Source: Sphingobacterium micropteri (lineage in GTDB: Bacteria > Bacteroidota > Bacteroidia > Sphingobacteriales > Sphingobacteriaceae). From it: DNA of 64,000 bases. Below, in pieces: positions 8,221 through 16,127 of this stretch. The translations under genes were made by a program, and so were the position numbers. Location: positions 1 through 64,000 of the forward strand of contig NZ_JACOIK010000001.1 of the NCBI RefSeq assembly GCF_014692515.1. Reading direction: 5' to 3'. Below the pieces are notes generated by a model. That model had not been told where the DNA came from. It searched no databases and saw nothing but the letters and a program-made list of their open reading frames with translations. Numbering within the stretch: the stretch's first letter is position 1; every line of letters begins with the position of its first letter.

Positions 8221-9419
8221 TATTTCCCTAAATAATCTTCTTCTAATTCTTCTTTTGATGGGAATGTGATTTTTGACCACTTTTTGATTACCGTGCCATT
8301 TTGCAATAACAATACACCCGGGTTAGAGCGAACCATACTTTTAAGTGGAACGGCATCAACATAAAATGTTTCCAATACCAGATCCATTTCATCATGAAGG
8401 CCTCTTGCCACTTGTGATGGGCTGGCGGTCAATAATATTGCCCGGAGGTTGTAATCGGTTGCTAGATCACGGATGGTGGTATTGATACGATCCAGTGCGA
8501 TAATGTCTGCTAAAGACAACTGGTCTGCATATGTACTTACGACCACAAAGTTGTAATAAGGATTGGTGATGATTTCTTCTGTCACATCGTTCCCTTCCAT
8601 GTCGGATATCACCAAATCTGGAATGGGAATCTGATATCCTTTTTTGATAAGTTTCGACGTAGGTTCGCCAATGATTTCCCAATTGTCATCTTCCCAGATG
8701 CCGTTCATATATTCCTTATCGGTCACTTTTTTGACTTCTGCCGTTTGCTTATGTTTTATTTCATAAATATATTCGTATAGATCACCTTTTTCTCCTTCAG
8801 GAAGCACCCTTAATGCTGGGATATTGTTCCCTTCTTTATAAGGAAGAAAATCTATAAAAGGAAGGAAGTAGATGGTATAAATGCCAATTCCAAAAGCTAG
8901 AAGTACAATCAATGTACTGACAAGACCTATCGTAGTTGAGTTAGAAAAGATAGGTGTAATCCGTGTCCGGTACTTGAAAATGATAAACACGAAGATCAAT
9001 AAAATAATATCTTTAATAAAAGATTGCCACGGTGTTAAGGGGATGGCATCACCAAAACATCCGCAAGAACTCACCACCTCAAAAAAAGCAGAATAGAATG
9101 TTAGGAATAGAAAAAATACGGTTAACAGCAATAATCCCCAAGCTACCTTGTTTTTATAGATTCCCAATAATAAAAATACCCCTAAAACGATTTCTAAGCC
9201 ACAGATAAGGACAGCTAACCAGGTACTATAGTCATGGAGAAAATCCATGTGGAAAACAAGAAAGTATTCTTGCAGTTTATAGCCGAAGCCAGTCGGATCA
9301 TTGGCTTTGATTAAGCCTGAAAAAATAAACAGTACACCAACAAAAAGCCTGCTAAATCCTAATGCAATATCAATGGTATTGGTTTTCTTTTTTCGTGTAG
9401 GGGTGAAATTCGTTTCCAT
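8220..9419 (-). CDS. BT_3928-type DoxX membrane protein with C-terminal thioredoxin-like half
   Basis: A 399-residue two-part protein. The first ~160 residues hold four hydrophobic segments of the DoxX type (IALGFSRLFVGVLFIFSGLI, then FLHDYSTWLAVLICGLEIVL) with the motif SSCGCFGD between them. A fifth helix near residue 185 leads to a periplasmic half with thioredoxin-fold spacing but no CxxC (FVVVSTYADQLSLADIIALDRI, AILLTASPSQVA, PGVLLLQNGTVIKKW). This combination is a conserved but uncharacterised Bacteroidota family, often beside DUF1599, which is 4 bases upstream here. The only visible redox motif is CGC in the membrane part. The function is unknown. A role in envelope redox or respiration is inference. 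Confidence 0.88.
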   Translation of the reverse strand: METNFTPTRKKKTNTIDIALGFSRLFVGVLFIFSGLIKANDPTGFGYKLQEYFLVFHMDFLHDYSTWLAVLICGLEIVLGVFLLLGIYKNKVAWGLLLLTVFFLFLTFYSAFFEVVSSCGCFGDAIPLTPWQSFIKDIILLIFVFIIFKYRTRITPIFSNSTTIGLVSTLIVLLAFGIGIYTIYFLPFIDFLPYKEGNNIPALRVLPEGEKGDLYEYIYEIKHKQTAEVKKVTDKEYMNGIWEDDNWEIIGEPTSKLIKKGYQIPIPDLVISDMEGNDVTEEIITNPYYNFVVVSTYADQLSLADIIALDRINTTIRDLATDYNLRAILLTASPSQVARGLHDEMDLVLETFYVDAVPLKSMVRSNPGVLLLQNGTVIKKWSKITFPSKEELEEDYLGK

Positions 9420-9423
9420 GAGT

Positions 9424-9972
9424 CTATTTTTGTTCAGCAAGTCCTAATTTTATAAGTGCAAAAACAGCATAGTTTAGCATATCTTGATAGTTTGCCTGTA
9501 GTCCTTCCGATACAAGGGTTTGCCCATTGTTGTCTTCAATTTGTTTGACCCGGTGAATTTTCATAAGGATAAGGTCTGTCAAGGAAGAAATACGCATTTC
9601 TCGCCAAGCCTCCCCATAATCATGATTTTTGGCAAACATCAAGTCACGTGTTTCGTTTACCTTTTCGGTGTATTGCTTGTCTACAATGTCATATGGCAAG
9701 TTCTCCCCCGCATCTTCTGGTAGCTCCAATTGCATCATCGCAATCACACAATAGTTGACGATACCGATATATTCGCCTAAAATGTCTTCTCCCACTTTTG
9801 AAACTTTTTTGACCTCCAATGTCCGTATGCGTTGTGCTTTAATATAAATTTGATCCGTTATAGATGGCGGACGCATAATCCGCCAGGCAGTACCATAATC
9901 TTTTGTTTTCTTCAGAAATAAATCCTTGCAATGTCTTATAACGTTATTATACTCGGTATTCGTGTCCGTCAT
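9424..9972 (-). CDS. DUF1599 protein (tandem-repeat nucleotide-modification-associated domain)
   Basis: A 182-residue protein built from two copies of the same ~75-residue unit. Copy one carries KKTKDYGTAWRIMRPPSITD and copy two AKNHDYGEAWREMRISSLTD, each followed by a helix ending in a K/R-rich turn and a YxxxxNYxVxAxxxL segment. The duplicated DYGxAWRxMR motif is the DUF1599 signature. Pfam relates this family to nucleotide-modification genes, but no reaction is established. The ATG at 9972 is chosen rather than a GTG at 9981 because a -7 element at 9990-9997 puts the transcript start between them. It is the first gene of a four-gene operon. Confidence 0.88.
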   Translation of the reverse strand: MTDTNTEYNNVIRHCKDLFLKKTKDYGTAWRIMRPPSITDQIYIKAQRIRTLEVKKVSKVGEDILGEYIGIVNYCVIAMMQLELPEDAGENLPYDIVDKQYTEKVNETRDLMFAKNHDYGEAWREMRISSLTDLILMKIHRVKQIEDNNGQTLVSEGLQANYQDMLNYAVFALIKLGLAEQK

Positions 9973-9989
9973 TGTTATCACCTTTTCTA

Positions 9990-9997
9990 CAAATATA
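9990..9997 (-). promoter_or_regulatory. -7 promoter element of the DUF1599-DoxX-aroK-GDPD operon
   Basis: TATATTTG on the minus strand is a full match to TAnnTTTG. It predicts a transcript start near 9983, about 10 nt before the ATG. No good -33 TTG is visible at the usual distance. Confidence 0.5.
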
Positions 9998-10020
9998 ATT
10001 AGAATATGTTTAAGGGGGAG

Positions 10021-10298
10021 GTCATAAATAAGTACAATTTGCCATAAACGAAACCATCATGATTTATCCAAGGCACATTTGAGTGATGAATAAATCGAGC
10101 TTACGAACTCTGGAATACTTGTTTAACAGACCTTGGCGATAAATCTGATAGCTTCATCGCCTTTAAAAATAACCGAGTGTAACGAGCTCATTTATTCCAT
10201 GGAAATCTTACAGTCATAAATAATTACATACGGATGAAAAATAATTCCGTTCTTTGAGATAGAAATTAAATAGAGGGACGAAGTTTATACGGATGAAA
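10021..10298. repeat. Repeat-rich leader upstream of the HipA-like kinase gene
   Basis: The ~320-base gap before the kinase gene holds no ORF but has ordered repeats. (1) A 28-nt imperfect inverted repeat at 10086-10113 and 10173-10200 shares ATG, AATAAAT, GAGCT, TAC, ACTC and GG blocks in order. (2) Between the arms, GGCGAT at 10135-10140 pairs with ATCGCC at 10156-10161. (3) Outside the arms, GTCATAAATAAGTACA at 10021-10036 recurs with one mismatch at 10213-10228. (4) ATACGGATGAAA occurs at 10228-10239 and again at 10287-10298, 22 bases before the start codon. It could be a miniature element, a structured leader RNA or an operator region. Confidence 0.55.
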
Positions 10299-10319
10299 CC
10301 GAAATGTAAATAAGCGTGT

Positions 10320-11117
10320 ATGAAGATATTTAAACCAGAAATACGTGACGTTCGTATTATACGTTATGTTCAGCCTTTTCGGGAAGGAGGATCATTGCCA
10401 GCATTGGTAGATGCGAATGATGGATTTAGCTATGTCATTAAGTTTCGTGGAGCGGGACAAGGAAGAAAAGCCCTAGTAGCCGAGCTCATCGGAGGGGAAC
10501 TCTGTCGTTTCTTAGGCCTTCGTATGCCTGAATTGGTATTTGCCGATCTCGACGAATCCTTTGCACGTATGGAACCAGACGAAGAGATACAGGATTTGTT
10601 GCGTTTCTCGGTGGGAAAAAACCTGGGTGTACATTTTTTGAACGGAGCGGTCACGTTTGATCCGAATGTGGATGAGATTGCCGAAGACGAGGCATCTAAG
10701 ATTGTCTGGCTAGACGCGTTACTCATGAATGTAGATCGTACCGTTCGAAACACCAATATGTTGATATGGCATAAAGAACTCTGGCTGATAGACCATGGGG
10801 CATCTCTTTATTTCCACCATGCATGGGATAATTGGGAAGAACAATTGGCAAAACCGTTTCTACAAATAAAGGATCATGTGCTACTCCATTTGGCGTCCAA
10901 AGTAGAAGAGGTGGACGCACGATATCGGTCTCATTTTACAGAAGAGAATTTGTGGAATATATTACGAGTGGTTCCCGATGAATGGTTGGTAGACGAGCAT
11001 AGGCAATTGCGTGCCGATGACGCAAGAGAGGTATATGTGTCTTTTTTATTGGGAAGGCTGGCTCATTCGGGAAACTTTATAAAACAGATACAGCATGAGC
11101 GAGAGAACACTATATGA
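10320..11117 (+). CDS. HipA-like kinase domain protein
   Basis: A 265-residue protein with the HipA/PI3K-type kinase fold reduced to one domain. Visible residues are the ATP-lysine in YVIKF (K41), a conserved acidic helix AELIGGELCRFLGL, the catalytic loop NVDRTVRNTNML (D139, N144/N146) and the metal-binding IDHG (D158). It lacks the N-terminal extension of classical HipA (~440 residues), and no HipB-like DNA-binding antitoxin is adjacent. Its stop codon lies 22 bases into the next gene, a DUF3037 protein, and this pairing recurs in many bacteria. Whether it phosphorylates a tRNA synthetase as HipA does is unknown. Kinase chemistry is inferred from the motifs. Confidence 0.85.
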   Translation: MKIFKPEIRDVRIIRYVQPFREGGSLPALVDANDGFSYVIKFRGAGQGRKALVAELIGGELCRFLGLRMPELVFADLDESFARMEPDEEIQDLLRFSVGKNLGVHFLNGAVTFDPNVDEIAEDEASKIVWLDALLMNVDRTVRNTNMLIWHKELWLIDHGASLYFHHAWDNWEEQLAKPFLQIKDHVLLHLASKVEEVDARYRSHFTEENLWNILRVVPDEWLVDEHRQLRADDAREVYVSFLLGRLAHSGNFIKQIQHERENTI

Positions 11118-11478
11118 GTATGCTGTGGTACGCGTGGTGCCTCGCGTGGAGCGTGACGAATTTATCAATGTTGGCGTAGCGCTCTATTGTCGGAAGCAAC
11201 GTTATGCCGAGGTCAAGATTTATGTAGACGAGGCTAAATGTAAAATGTTGGACTCGGAGATCGATCTGGCTCTTATTGCAAAGCACCTAGATTCTTTTCA
11301 GCGTATTTGTGTTGGGGATAAAGGAGGGGGGAAACTCGCGACTTTAGAACAAGCAGAACGTTTTCGCTGGCTGACGGCAAAACGGAGTACCATGATCCAA
11401 TGTTCGGTTGTGCATCCGGGCTTATGTGTTTCGGCAGAGCAGACCCATCAAGAACTATTTGAAAAATTAGTGCTATAG
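11095..11478 (+). CDS. DUF3037 domain protein
   Basis: A 127-residue cytoplasmic protein of the DUF3037 family. Recognisable parts are YEYAVVRVVPRVERDEFINVGVALYC at the N-terminus, the central KCKMLDSEIDLALIAKHLDSF, and the Arg/Ser-rich FRWLTAKRSTMIQCSVVHPG near residue 95. The ATG lies inside the preceding kinase gene (23-base overlap), so translation is probably coupled and the two proteins likely act together. No catalytic motif is obvious. DUF3037 may be the partner, substrate or regulator of the HipA-like kinase. The function is unknown. Confidence 0.86.
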   Translation: MSERTLYEYAVVRVVPRVERDEFINVGVALYCRKQRYAEVKIYVDEAKCKMLDSEIDLALIAKHLDSFQRICVGDKGGGKLATLEQAERFRWLTAKRSTMIQCSVVHPGLCVSAEQTHQELFEKLVL

Positions 11479-11538
11479 AAAGCCTCATTTTTTTATAGGA
11501 ATCGTAAATTTGAATGAATACTAAATACCGTATATAGA

Positions 11539-12348
11539 ATGGAAGAATTTTATCGACATATATATCAAAAACAAATGGAAGTGCAGGATATGCCGAGCAA
11601 TGCCCGTATAGCCGATTGGGCGATGCATGTGCTCCATCTGCTATTTCCGGAACGGCAATCTTCCCATTTTCAGGATGTGCAAGATGTGCGCAAAGCTTTT
11701 GAAGAGGCGGAAGAAGAATTGTTGGAATTGTTAATGAAAACAAAAGCATGTTCACATTGTGATAACAAACGGATTGCACGCCGATTTTTAGAAGAGCTAC
11801 CTGCTATTTATGAAGTCATGCTTACGGATGCGCAAGCTATTATGGATGGAGATCCTGCCGCGCGGAGTTTACGGGAAGTAATACGAACATATCCCGGTTT
11901 TACAGCCATATGCGTATACCGTCTAGCACATCAATTGTGGAGATCAGATGTGCCGCTTATTCCCCGTATATTGACCGAACATGCACATTCCAAGACAGGG
12001 ATAGACATCCATCCGGGCGCCCGGATAGGTCGATATTTATATATAGATCATGGAACAGGCCTGGTGATAGGAGAGACTTGCGTCATTGGCGACCACGTCA
12101 AATTATACCAAGGCGTTACATTGGGGGCACTGAGTGTAGAAAAAAATATGATTGATACCCAACGGCATCCTATTATCGAAGATCATGTCATTATCTATGC
12201 CGGGGCAACGATTTTAGGAGGACAAACCGTCATCGGTCATCACTCCGTTATTGGTGGAAATGTATGGTTGACATCCAGTGTAGCACCATACACCACGGTT
12301 TATCATCAGCCTAATTCAAAATTTATTGACTCAAAACCTATCGTATAA
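11539..12348 (+). CDS. epsC: Serine O-acetyltransferase
   Basis: A 269-residue enzyme that acetylates L-serine with acetyl-CoA, the first committed step of cysteine synthesis. An alpha-helical N-terminal half (to about residue 140) precedes a left-handed beta-helix of hexapeptide repeats. The catalytic block reads SKTGIDIHPGARIGRYLYIDHGTGLVIGE, with the His/Asp pair, then KLYQGVTLGA and the HPIIEDHVIIYAGATILGG repeats. This matches the EpsC-type rather than the shorter CysE. The stop overlaps the ATG of cysM by one base (TAATG), giving a two-gene cysteine operon. It starts 60 bases after the DUF3037 gene and may or may not share its transcript. Confidence 0.94.
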   Translation: MEEFYRHIYQKQMEVQDMPSNARIADWAMHVLHLLFPERQSSHFQDVQDVRKAFEEAEEELLELLMKTKACSHCDNKRIARRFLEELPAIYEVMLTDAQAIMDGDPAARSLREVIRTYPGFTAICVYRLAHQLWRSDVPLIPRILTEHAHSKTGIDIHPGARIGRYLYIDHGTGLVIGETCVIGDHVKLYQGVTLGALSVEKNMIDTQRHPIIEDHVIIYAGATILGGQTVIGHHSVIGGNVWLTSSVAPYTTVYHQPNSKFIDSKPIV

Positions 12349-13220
12349 TGGGAAAACTGATAGATGCCATTGGCAATACACCGCTCGTAGAACTCACATC
12401 GTTTCACGATAACTCTAAGGTTAAGATTTTTGTGAAAATGGAAGGGAATAATCCAGCAGGCTCCGTAAAAGATAGAGCTGCCCTAAACATGATCCGGTCT
12501 GCGTTGGAAAGAGGAGAAATTACGAAGAACACAAAATTAATAGAAGCCACTTCTGGTAATACCGGTATCGCTTTGGCTATGATAGCAGGTATATATGGTT
12601 TGGAATTAGAACTCGTCATGCCTTCTTCATCTACCCGAGAACGGACGTTGACTATGGAAGCTTATGGCGCGAAGGTGACCTTGCTGGAAAATATGGAAGT
12701 TTGCCGTGACTATGCAGAAGAAAAAGCAGCTTCGGGAGACTATTTTATTTTAAACCAGTTTGCCAATCCAGACAATTACAAAGCACATATCAAGTCAACA
12801 GGTCCGGAAATCTGGCGAGATACAGACGGAAAAATTACCCATTTTGTAAGCGCCATGGGAACAACAGGTACAATTATGGGGTGTTCTATGTTTTTAAAAG
12901 AGAAAAATCCCGCGATTCAGATTGTTGGTTGCCAACCCACGGAAGGATCTTCTATACCGGGAATTCGTAGGTGGCCGAAAGCCTATCTTCCAAAGATCTT
13001 TGATGCCTCGCGAGTGGATCGAGTTATCGATATTGCCGAATCGGACGCCGTACAGCGTACACGTGAACTGGCCCAAAAAGAAGGTGTTTTTGTCGGAATG
13101 AGTACCGGTGGAGCTTTTCACGCAGCCTTAAAAGTTGCTAGCGAAATGGAGGAAGGTATTGTTGTTTTTATCGCTTGTGACCGCGGGGATCGTTATTTAA
13201 GTTCCGACTTATTTGGATAA
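12348..13220 (+). CDS. cysM: Cysteine synthase (O-acetylserine sulfhydrylase B type)
   Basis: A 290-residue PLP enzyme that makes L-cysteine from O-acetylserine and sulfide or thiosulfate. The PLP lysine lies in NPAGSVKDRAAL (K41), the phosphate-binding loop is EATSGNTGIAL, and VGMSTGGAFHAAL lies near residue 250. The short length and the PTEGSSIPGIRRW segment fit the CysM rather than the CysK branch. It is coupled to the serine acetyltransferase gene upstream and closed by a strong terminator. Confidence 0.94.
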   Translation: MGKLIDAIGNTPLVELTSFHDNSKVKIFVKMEGNNPAGSVKDRAALNMIRSALERGEITKNTKLIEATSGNTGIALAMIAGIYGLELELVMPSSSTRERTLTMEAYGAKVTLLENMEVCRDYAEEKAASGDYFILNQFANPDNYKAHIKSTGPEIWRDTDGKITHFVSAMGTTGTIMGCSMFLKEKNPAIQIVGCQPTEGSSIPGIRRWPKAYLPKIFDASRVDRVIDIAESDAVQRTRELAQKEGVFVGMSTGGAFHAALKVASEMEEGIVVFIACDRGDRYLSSDLFG

Positions 13221-13225
13221 AAAGC

Positions 13226-13256
13226 GATGTGGACCAGATTAAACTTGGTCCACATC
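13226..13256 (+). terminator. Bidirectional terminator behind cysM
   Basis: An 11-bp perfect stem GATGTGGACCA with its complement and a 9-nt loop (13237-13245) is followed by ATTTTATTTATT. It lies between convergent genes. Confidence 0.78.
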
Positions 13257-13259
13257 ATT

Positions 13260-13955
13260 TTATTTATTATCCCTACTCCAAATTTCATAGATCGGATCGC
13301 CTTTAGAGCTTAAGCCACTATGATGCCAAGCGCCATCTTTCAACGCCCCTTCAAAGCTCAAGTTAGCGCCGACACGCGAATCGTCCCGAGAGAAAAATAG
13401 GATATGTTCACTGTATTTACCGTCGGTAAATGTATAATGCCCTCCTCCTGTCCCGGAGAAAGTCTTCGCTCCTGGATCTATAGCCATCCATTGGAAATAG
13501 CCATCCACTAAGAGCTTAATGGTTTTGCGGGTGCCGCTTTGGTGTATTTGAGCGAGGTCGTTCCCTTGCTTTCGTCCAGTTATTCGCCATAAACCATCTA
13601 AATCTTGTGTTTTCGCAGTTTCTTTTTTCCACGCCTGTCCCGATTGTTCTAGCAATCCGTCTGCATTTGCAGTTAGTGCAAAGCTTTTTGTTTGACCGAC
13701 AGTCTGCGCATCGGCATCGTTATATTCAATTTGAACGTTTAACGCTCCATCCTGATACGTATAGGGGCCACCAAAGGTCGATATATACGTGTTATCTTTA
13801 TAGGTGGTTTGAGAAGAATACCCATCAATAAACATCCAAACAATATTGGTGTCGCCTTTTTTTGTCATATATACGCCTCTAAGATTCGGTGTAGTTTGTG
13901 CTATTATAAGTGTAGCGATACACATTAAAATAATCGATAAAATTGATTTTCTCAT
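13260..13955 (-). CDS. Secreted protein of unknown function with two internal repeats
   Basis: A 231-residue exported protein with a signal peptide (MRKSILSIILMCIATLIIAQ). The mature part holds two related units of about 95 residues. The first contains FIDGYSSQTTYKDNTYIS, then GGPYTYQDGALNVQIEY. The second contains LVDGYFQWMAIDPGAKTFSG, then GGGHYTFTDGKYSEHILF. Each unit begins with an L/V-RGVY- or DGLWRITG-like strand. The layout suggests two small lipocalin-like beta-barrels, as in DUF4488-like proteins of Bacteroidota. It is a single gene between two convergent or divergent neighbours. The function is unknown. Confidence 0.75.
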   Translation of the reverse strand: MRKSILSIILMCIATLIIAQTTPNLRGVYMTKKGDTNIVWMFIDGYSSQTTYKDNTYISTFGGPYTYQDGALNVQIEYNDADAQTVGQTKSFALTANADGLLEQSGQAWKKETAKTQDLDGLWRITGRKQGNDLAQIHQSGTRKTIKLLVDGYFQWMAIDPGAKTFSGTGGGHYTFTDGKYSEHILFFSRDDSRVGANLSFEGALKDGAWHHSGLSSKGDPIYEIWSRDNK

Positions 13956-14002
13956 GATTGTCTGTGTTAGTCCAACATAAAAATAACAAATTATAGGAGA
14001 AC

Positions 14003-15493
14003 ATGTTCACACAAATTATACCTTTGTGGGTTAAGATGATAATGAGGTTACTACACTATAGTTTCTTGCTGACGGTTTTATTCTTTTGGAGTGTTAACGC
14101 AGGGGCACAACATTTTGGCGTTCTACATGGTATCGATACCACAATACAACTGCTGGATACGAGCCGACAAGCACGGTGGGGAGCGTATAAGCGTACTACC
14201 CAAGAGCCGAAAAGGGAAAAGAAATTTTGGCGTGCAGGTTCGGAATGGCTTATTGCGAATATAGTTCCAGCTACTTTTAATCGGTTTATAACAAAAGACC
14301 CTTATTCCTATATCAGCTTTAAAAATTTCATCAATCATCAGCGATTTTCTGCATGGGATTGGGATGATAATCAGTTTACGACGAATCATTTAGACCATCC
14401 CTACCACGGACAACTTTATTTTAATGCATTCCGGAGTAATGGTTATAACTTTTATCAGTCCAGTGTCGCGACGTTGGCAGGGAGTTACCTTTGGGAAACC
14501 GGAGGAGAAACACAGGCCCCCTCTATTAATGATTTGGTAAATACGACGTACGGTGGAATTATCTTGGGCGAAATGACACATCGGATTGCCCGTAATATTT
14601 TGGGAAGAGGAAGTCGGCACCCCCATTCGCACGTCTCGAATGAAATAGGCGCCTTTTTTGTGAACCCGGTGAATGGTTTAAATCGTTTGCTCGATGGTAA
14701 ATGGGGTAAGGTAGACGAATACAACGCGGTCGATTCTTCCACAATATGGACAGAAGTAAATATCGGTGTGCGCCGGTTCGATGCGCAAGAAGGAGATATT
14801 TTGGAAAAAGGAAAAAATGGGTCATACGGTCGGCTTAGGCTATGGTATAGTAACGGTTCGGAAAATATAACGCGTCCGTTTGATCAATTTTATGTAAACC
14901 TCGAATTTGGGAAAGGGGATAGTACCTTTATTAATGCGGTGAATGTACATGCGCTCCTCTATGGCCATAAATTCTTTGGAACGAAGCGTGGTGACCACTA
15001 CGGCGTACTAAGTGCAAATTATGATTTTTATAACAATGATGCCTTTTTTTATGGGGCACAGAGTTTAGGCTATAATTGGAACTCGGAGTTTCGTTATAAA
15101 AAGCGAAATCGTCTAAATATGAGTGTAGGAGTGGGGGCAATTTTATTGGCCGGTGTGCCTGATCCTTATTTGTTATATGGTGCGAGCCGGAATTACAATT
15201 ACGGCTCGGGAGCGGGATATCGTTACCATGCCGAGTTGAGTGTTTTGAACCGCTTGCTTATTACAGGAGATTACAATGGTGGTATCTTTTTTACTATCAG
15301 CGGCAACGATTCGTATTATATTCTACATGCCGGAACATTAGAAGCTAATTTGCGTCTCTTCAAAAATTTTTCGTTAAATGTTAGCTCCGGCTATTTCGCA
15401 TTGGAAGGACATTTTGATGAAGAACAATATCCGGATTTCAATCGAAGTTTTCCTTTTGGACGATTGTCTATTGGGTACAATGTTAGGTTTTAG
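14003..15493 (+). CDS. DUF3943 domain outer-membrane protein
   Basis: A 496-residue exported protein. A hydrophobic signal (LLHYSFLLTVLFFWSVNAGAQ) follows a short N-terminus. The ATG at 14003 has a purine-rich GGAGA before it, but starts at 14036 or 14042 would give a more compact signal peptide. The DUF3943 hallmark is the run from YHGQLYFNAFRSNGYNFYQS through GEMTHRIARNILG to FVNPVNGLNRLLDGKW. The C-terminal ~230 residues are amphipathic strands with an aromatic end (SIGYNVRF), consistent with a membrane barrel. No enzyme motif is seen. The family occurs widely in Gram-negatives without known function. Confidence 0.85.
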   Translation: MFTQIIPLWVKMIMRLLHYSFLLTVLFFWSVNAGAQHFGVLHGIDTTIQLLDTSRQARWGAYKRTTQEPKREKKFWRAGSEWLIANIVPATFNRFITKDPYSYISFKNFINHQRFSAWDWDDNQFTTNHLDHPYHGQLYFNAFRSNGYNFYQSSVATLAGSYLWETGGETQAPSINDLVNTTYGGIILGEMTHRIARNILGRGSRHPHSHVSNEIGAFFVNPVNGLNRLLDGKWGKVDEYNAVDSSTIWTEVNIGVRRFDAQEGDILEKGKNGSYGRLRLWYSNGSENITRPFDQFYVNLEFGKGDSTFINAVNVHALLYGHKFFGTKRGDHYGVLSANYDFYNNDAFFYGAQSLGYNWNSEFRYKKRNRLNMSVGVGAILLAGVPDPYLLYGASRNYNYGSGAGYRYHAELSVLNRLLITGDYNGGIFFTISGNDSYYILHAGTLEANLRLFKNFSLNVSSGYFALEGHFDEEQYPDFNRSFPFGRLSIGYNVRF

Positions 15494-15500
15494 TATATGC

Positions 15501-16058
15501 TCAGGAATATTGTAAATGTATTAATTCTTTGCCAAACAAATGTACTTCACCTACCGGATCGAACCCTATGTTTAAATAAAGCTTCTTTGCTTTCGGATTT
15601 TCTTTGTCTACTAATAACCCTAACACCTCACCATATCGATGCACGAAAAAATCAATGACATAAAGTAATAAGATTTTGCCAATGCCTTTTCCTTGGGCAG
15701 CTGCTGATACCGCGAGCGTGTCAATATAAATTTCTCCCGCCTGTGTTTCATGACCTATGTTTGGTTCCCTTTTAAAATGCGTATGTAAATAGGATAGGAT
15801 GGGTGCGCGCAATTGTTCTAGCGCATCGCCCGGATATAGACAGATTTGTCCGATGATGTTTTCATCCTCTTCAGCGACGATGATATGTTCATAGCTATAT
15901 TGATTTTTCGGTTGGGCTATATGATGCGCTAGAAAAGTGATGGCTTTTTGCTGATCACGTTCGCCGATAAAATAATAAATAATTTCTTCCATTGCGGTCA
16001 ACATAATAGGTGCAATGGCTTTTGCATCCGTAGGACGAGCTTTTCTTATCTGTATCAT
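15501..16058 (-). CDS. GNAT-family N-acetyltransferase
   Basis: A 185-residue acetyl-CoA-dependent transferase. The acetyl-CoA-binding motif A reads IDTLAVSAAAQGKGIGKILL near residues 110-130 (R/QxxGxG/A pattern). A typical motif B follows in GLLVDKENPKAKKLYLNIGF. The N-terminal IRKARPTDAKAIAPIML is the usual GNAT opening. The substrate is unknown. The gene converges on the DUF3943 gene with 7 bases between stops and lies behind trigger factor with a weak terminator between. Confidence 0.9.
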   Translation of the reverse strand: MIQIRKARPTDAKAIAPIMLTAMEEIIYYFIGERDQQKAITFLAHHIAQPKNQYSYEHIIVAEEDENIIGQICLYPGDALEQLRAPILSYLHTHFKREPNIGHETQAGEIYIDTLAVSAAAQGKGIGKILLLYVIDFFVHRYGEVLGLLVDKENPKAKKLYLNIGFDPVGEVHLFGKELIHLQYS

Positions 16059-16071
16059 TTTTCTAAAATAG

Positions 16072-16100
16072 CAAAGGCTACCCCAAGAAGGCAGCCTTTG
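16072..16100 (-). terminator. Probable terminator behind trigger factor
   Basis: An 8-bp stem CAAAGGCT/AGCCTTTG encloses a 13-nt loop that can pair partly. It sits 28 bases after the tig stop. No long T run follows on the minus strand, so efficiency is uncertain. Confidence 0.55.
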
Positions 16101-16127
16101 TTTGTCGTATTTATTTTTTAAAAACGC

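Noticed and set aside
10135..10161. Integron attC-like site
   Set aside because: The stem is short and lacks the conserved R/L core boxes, and no integrase is nearby.
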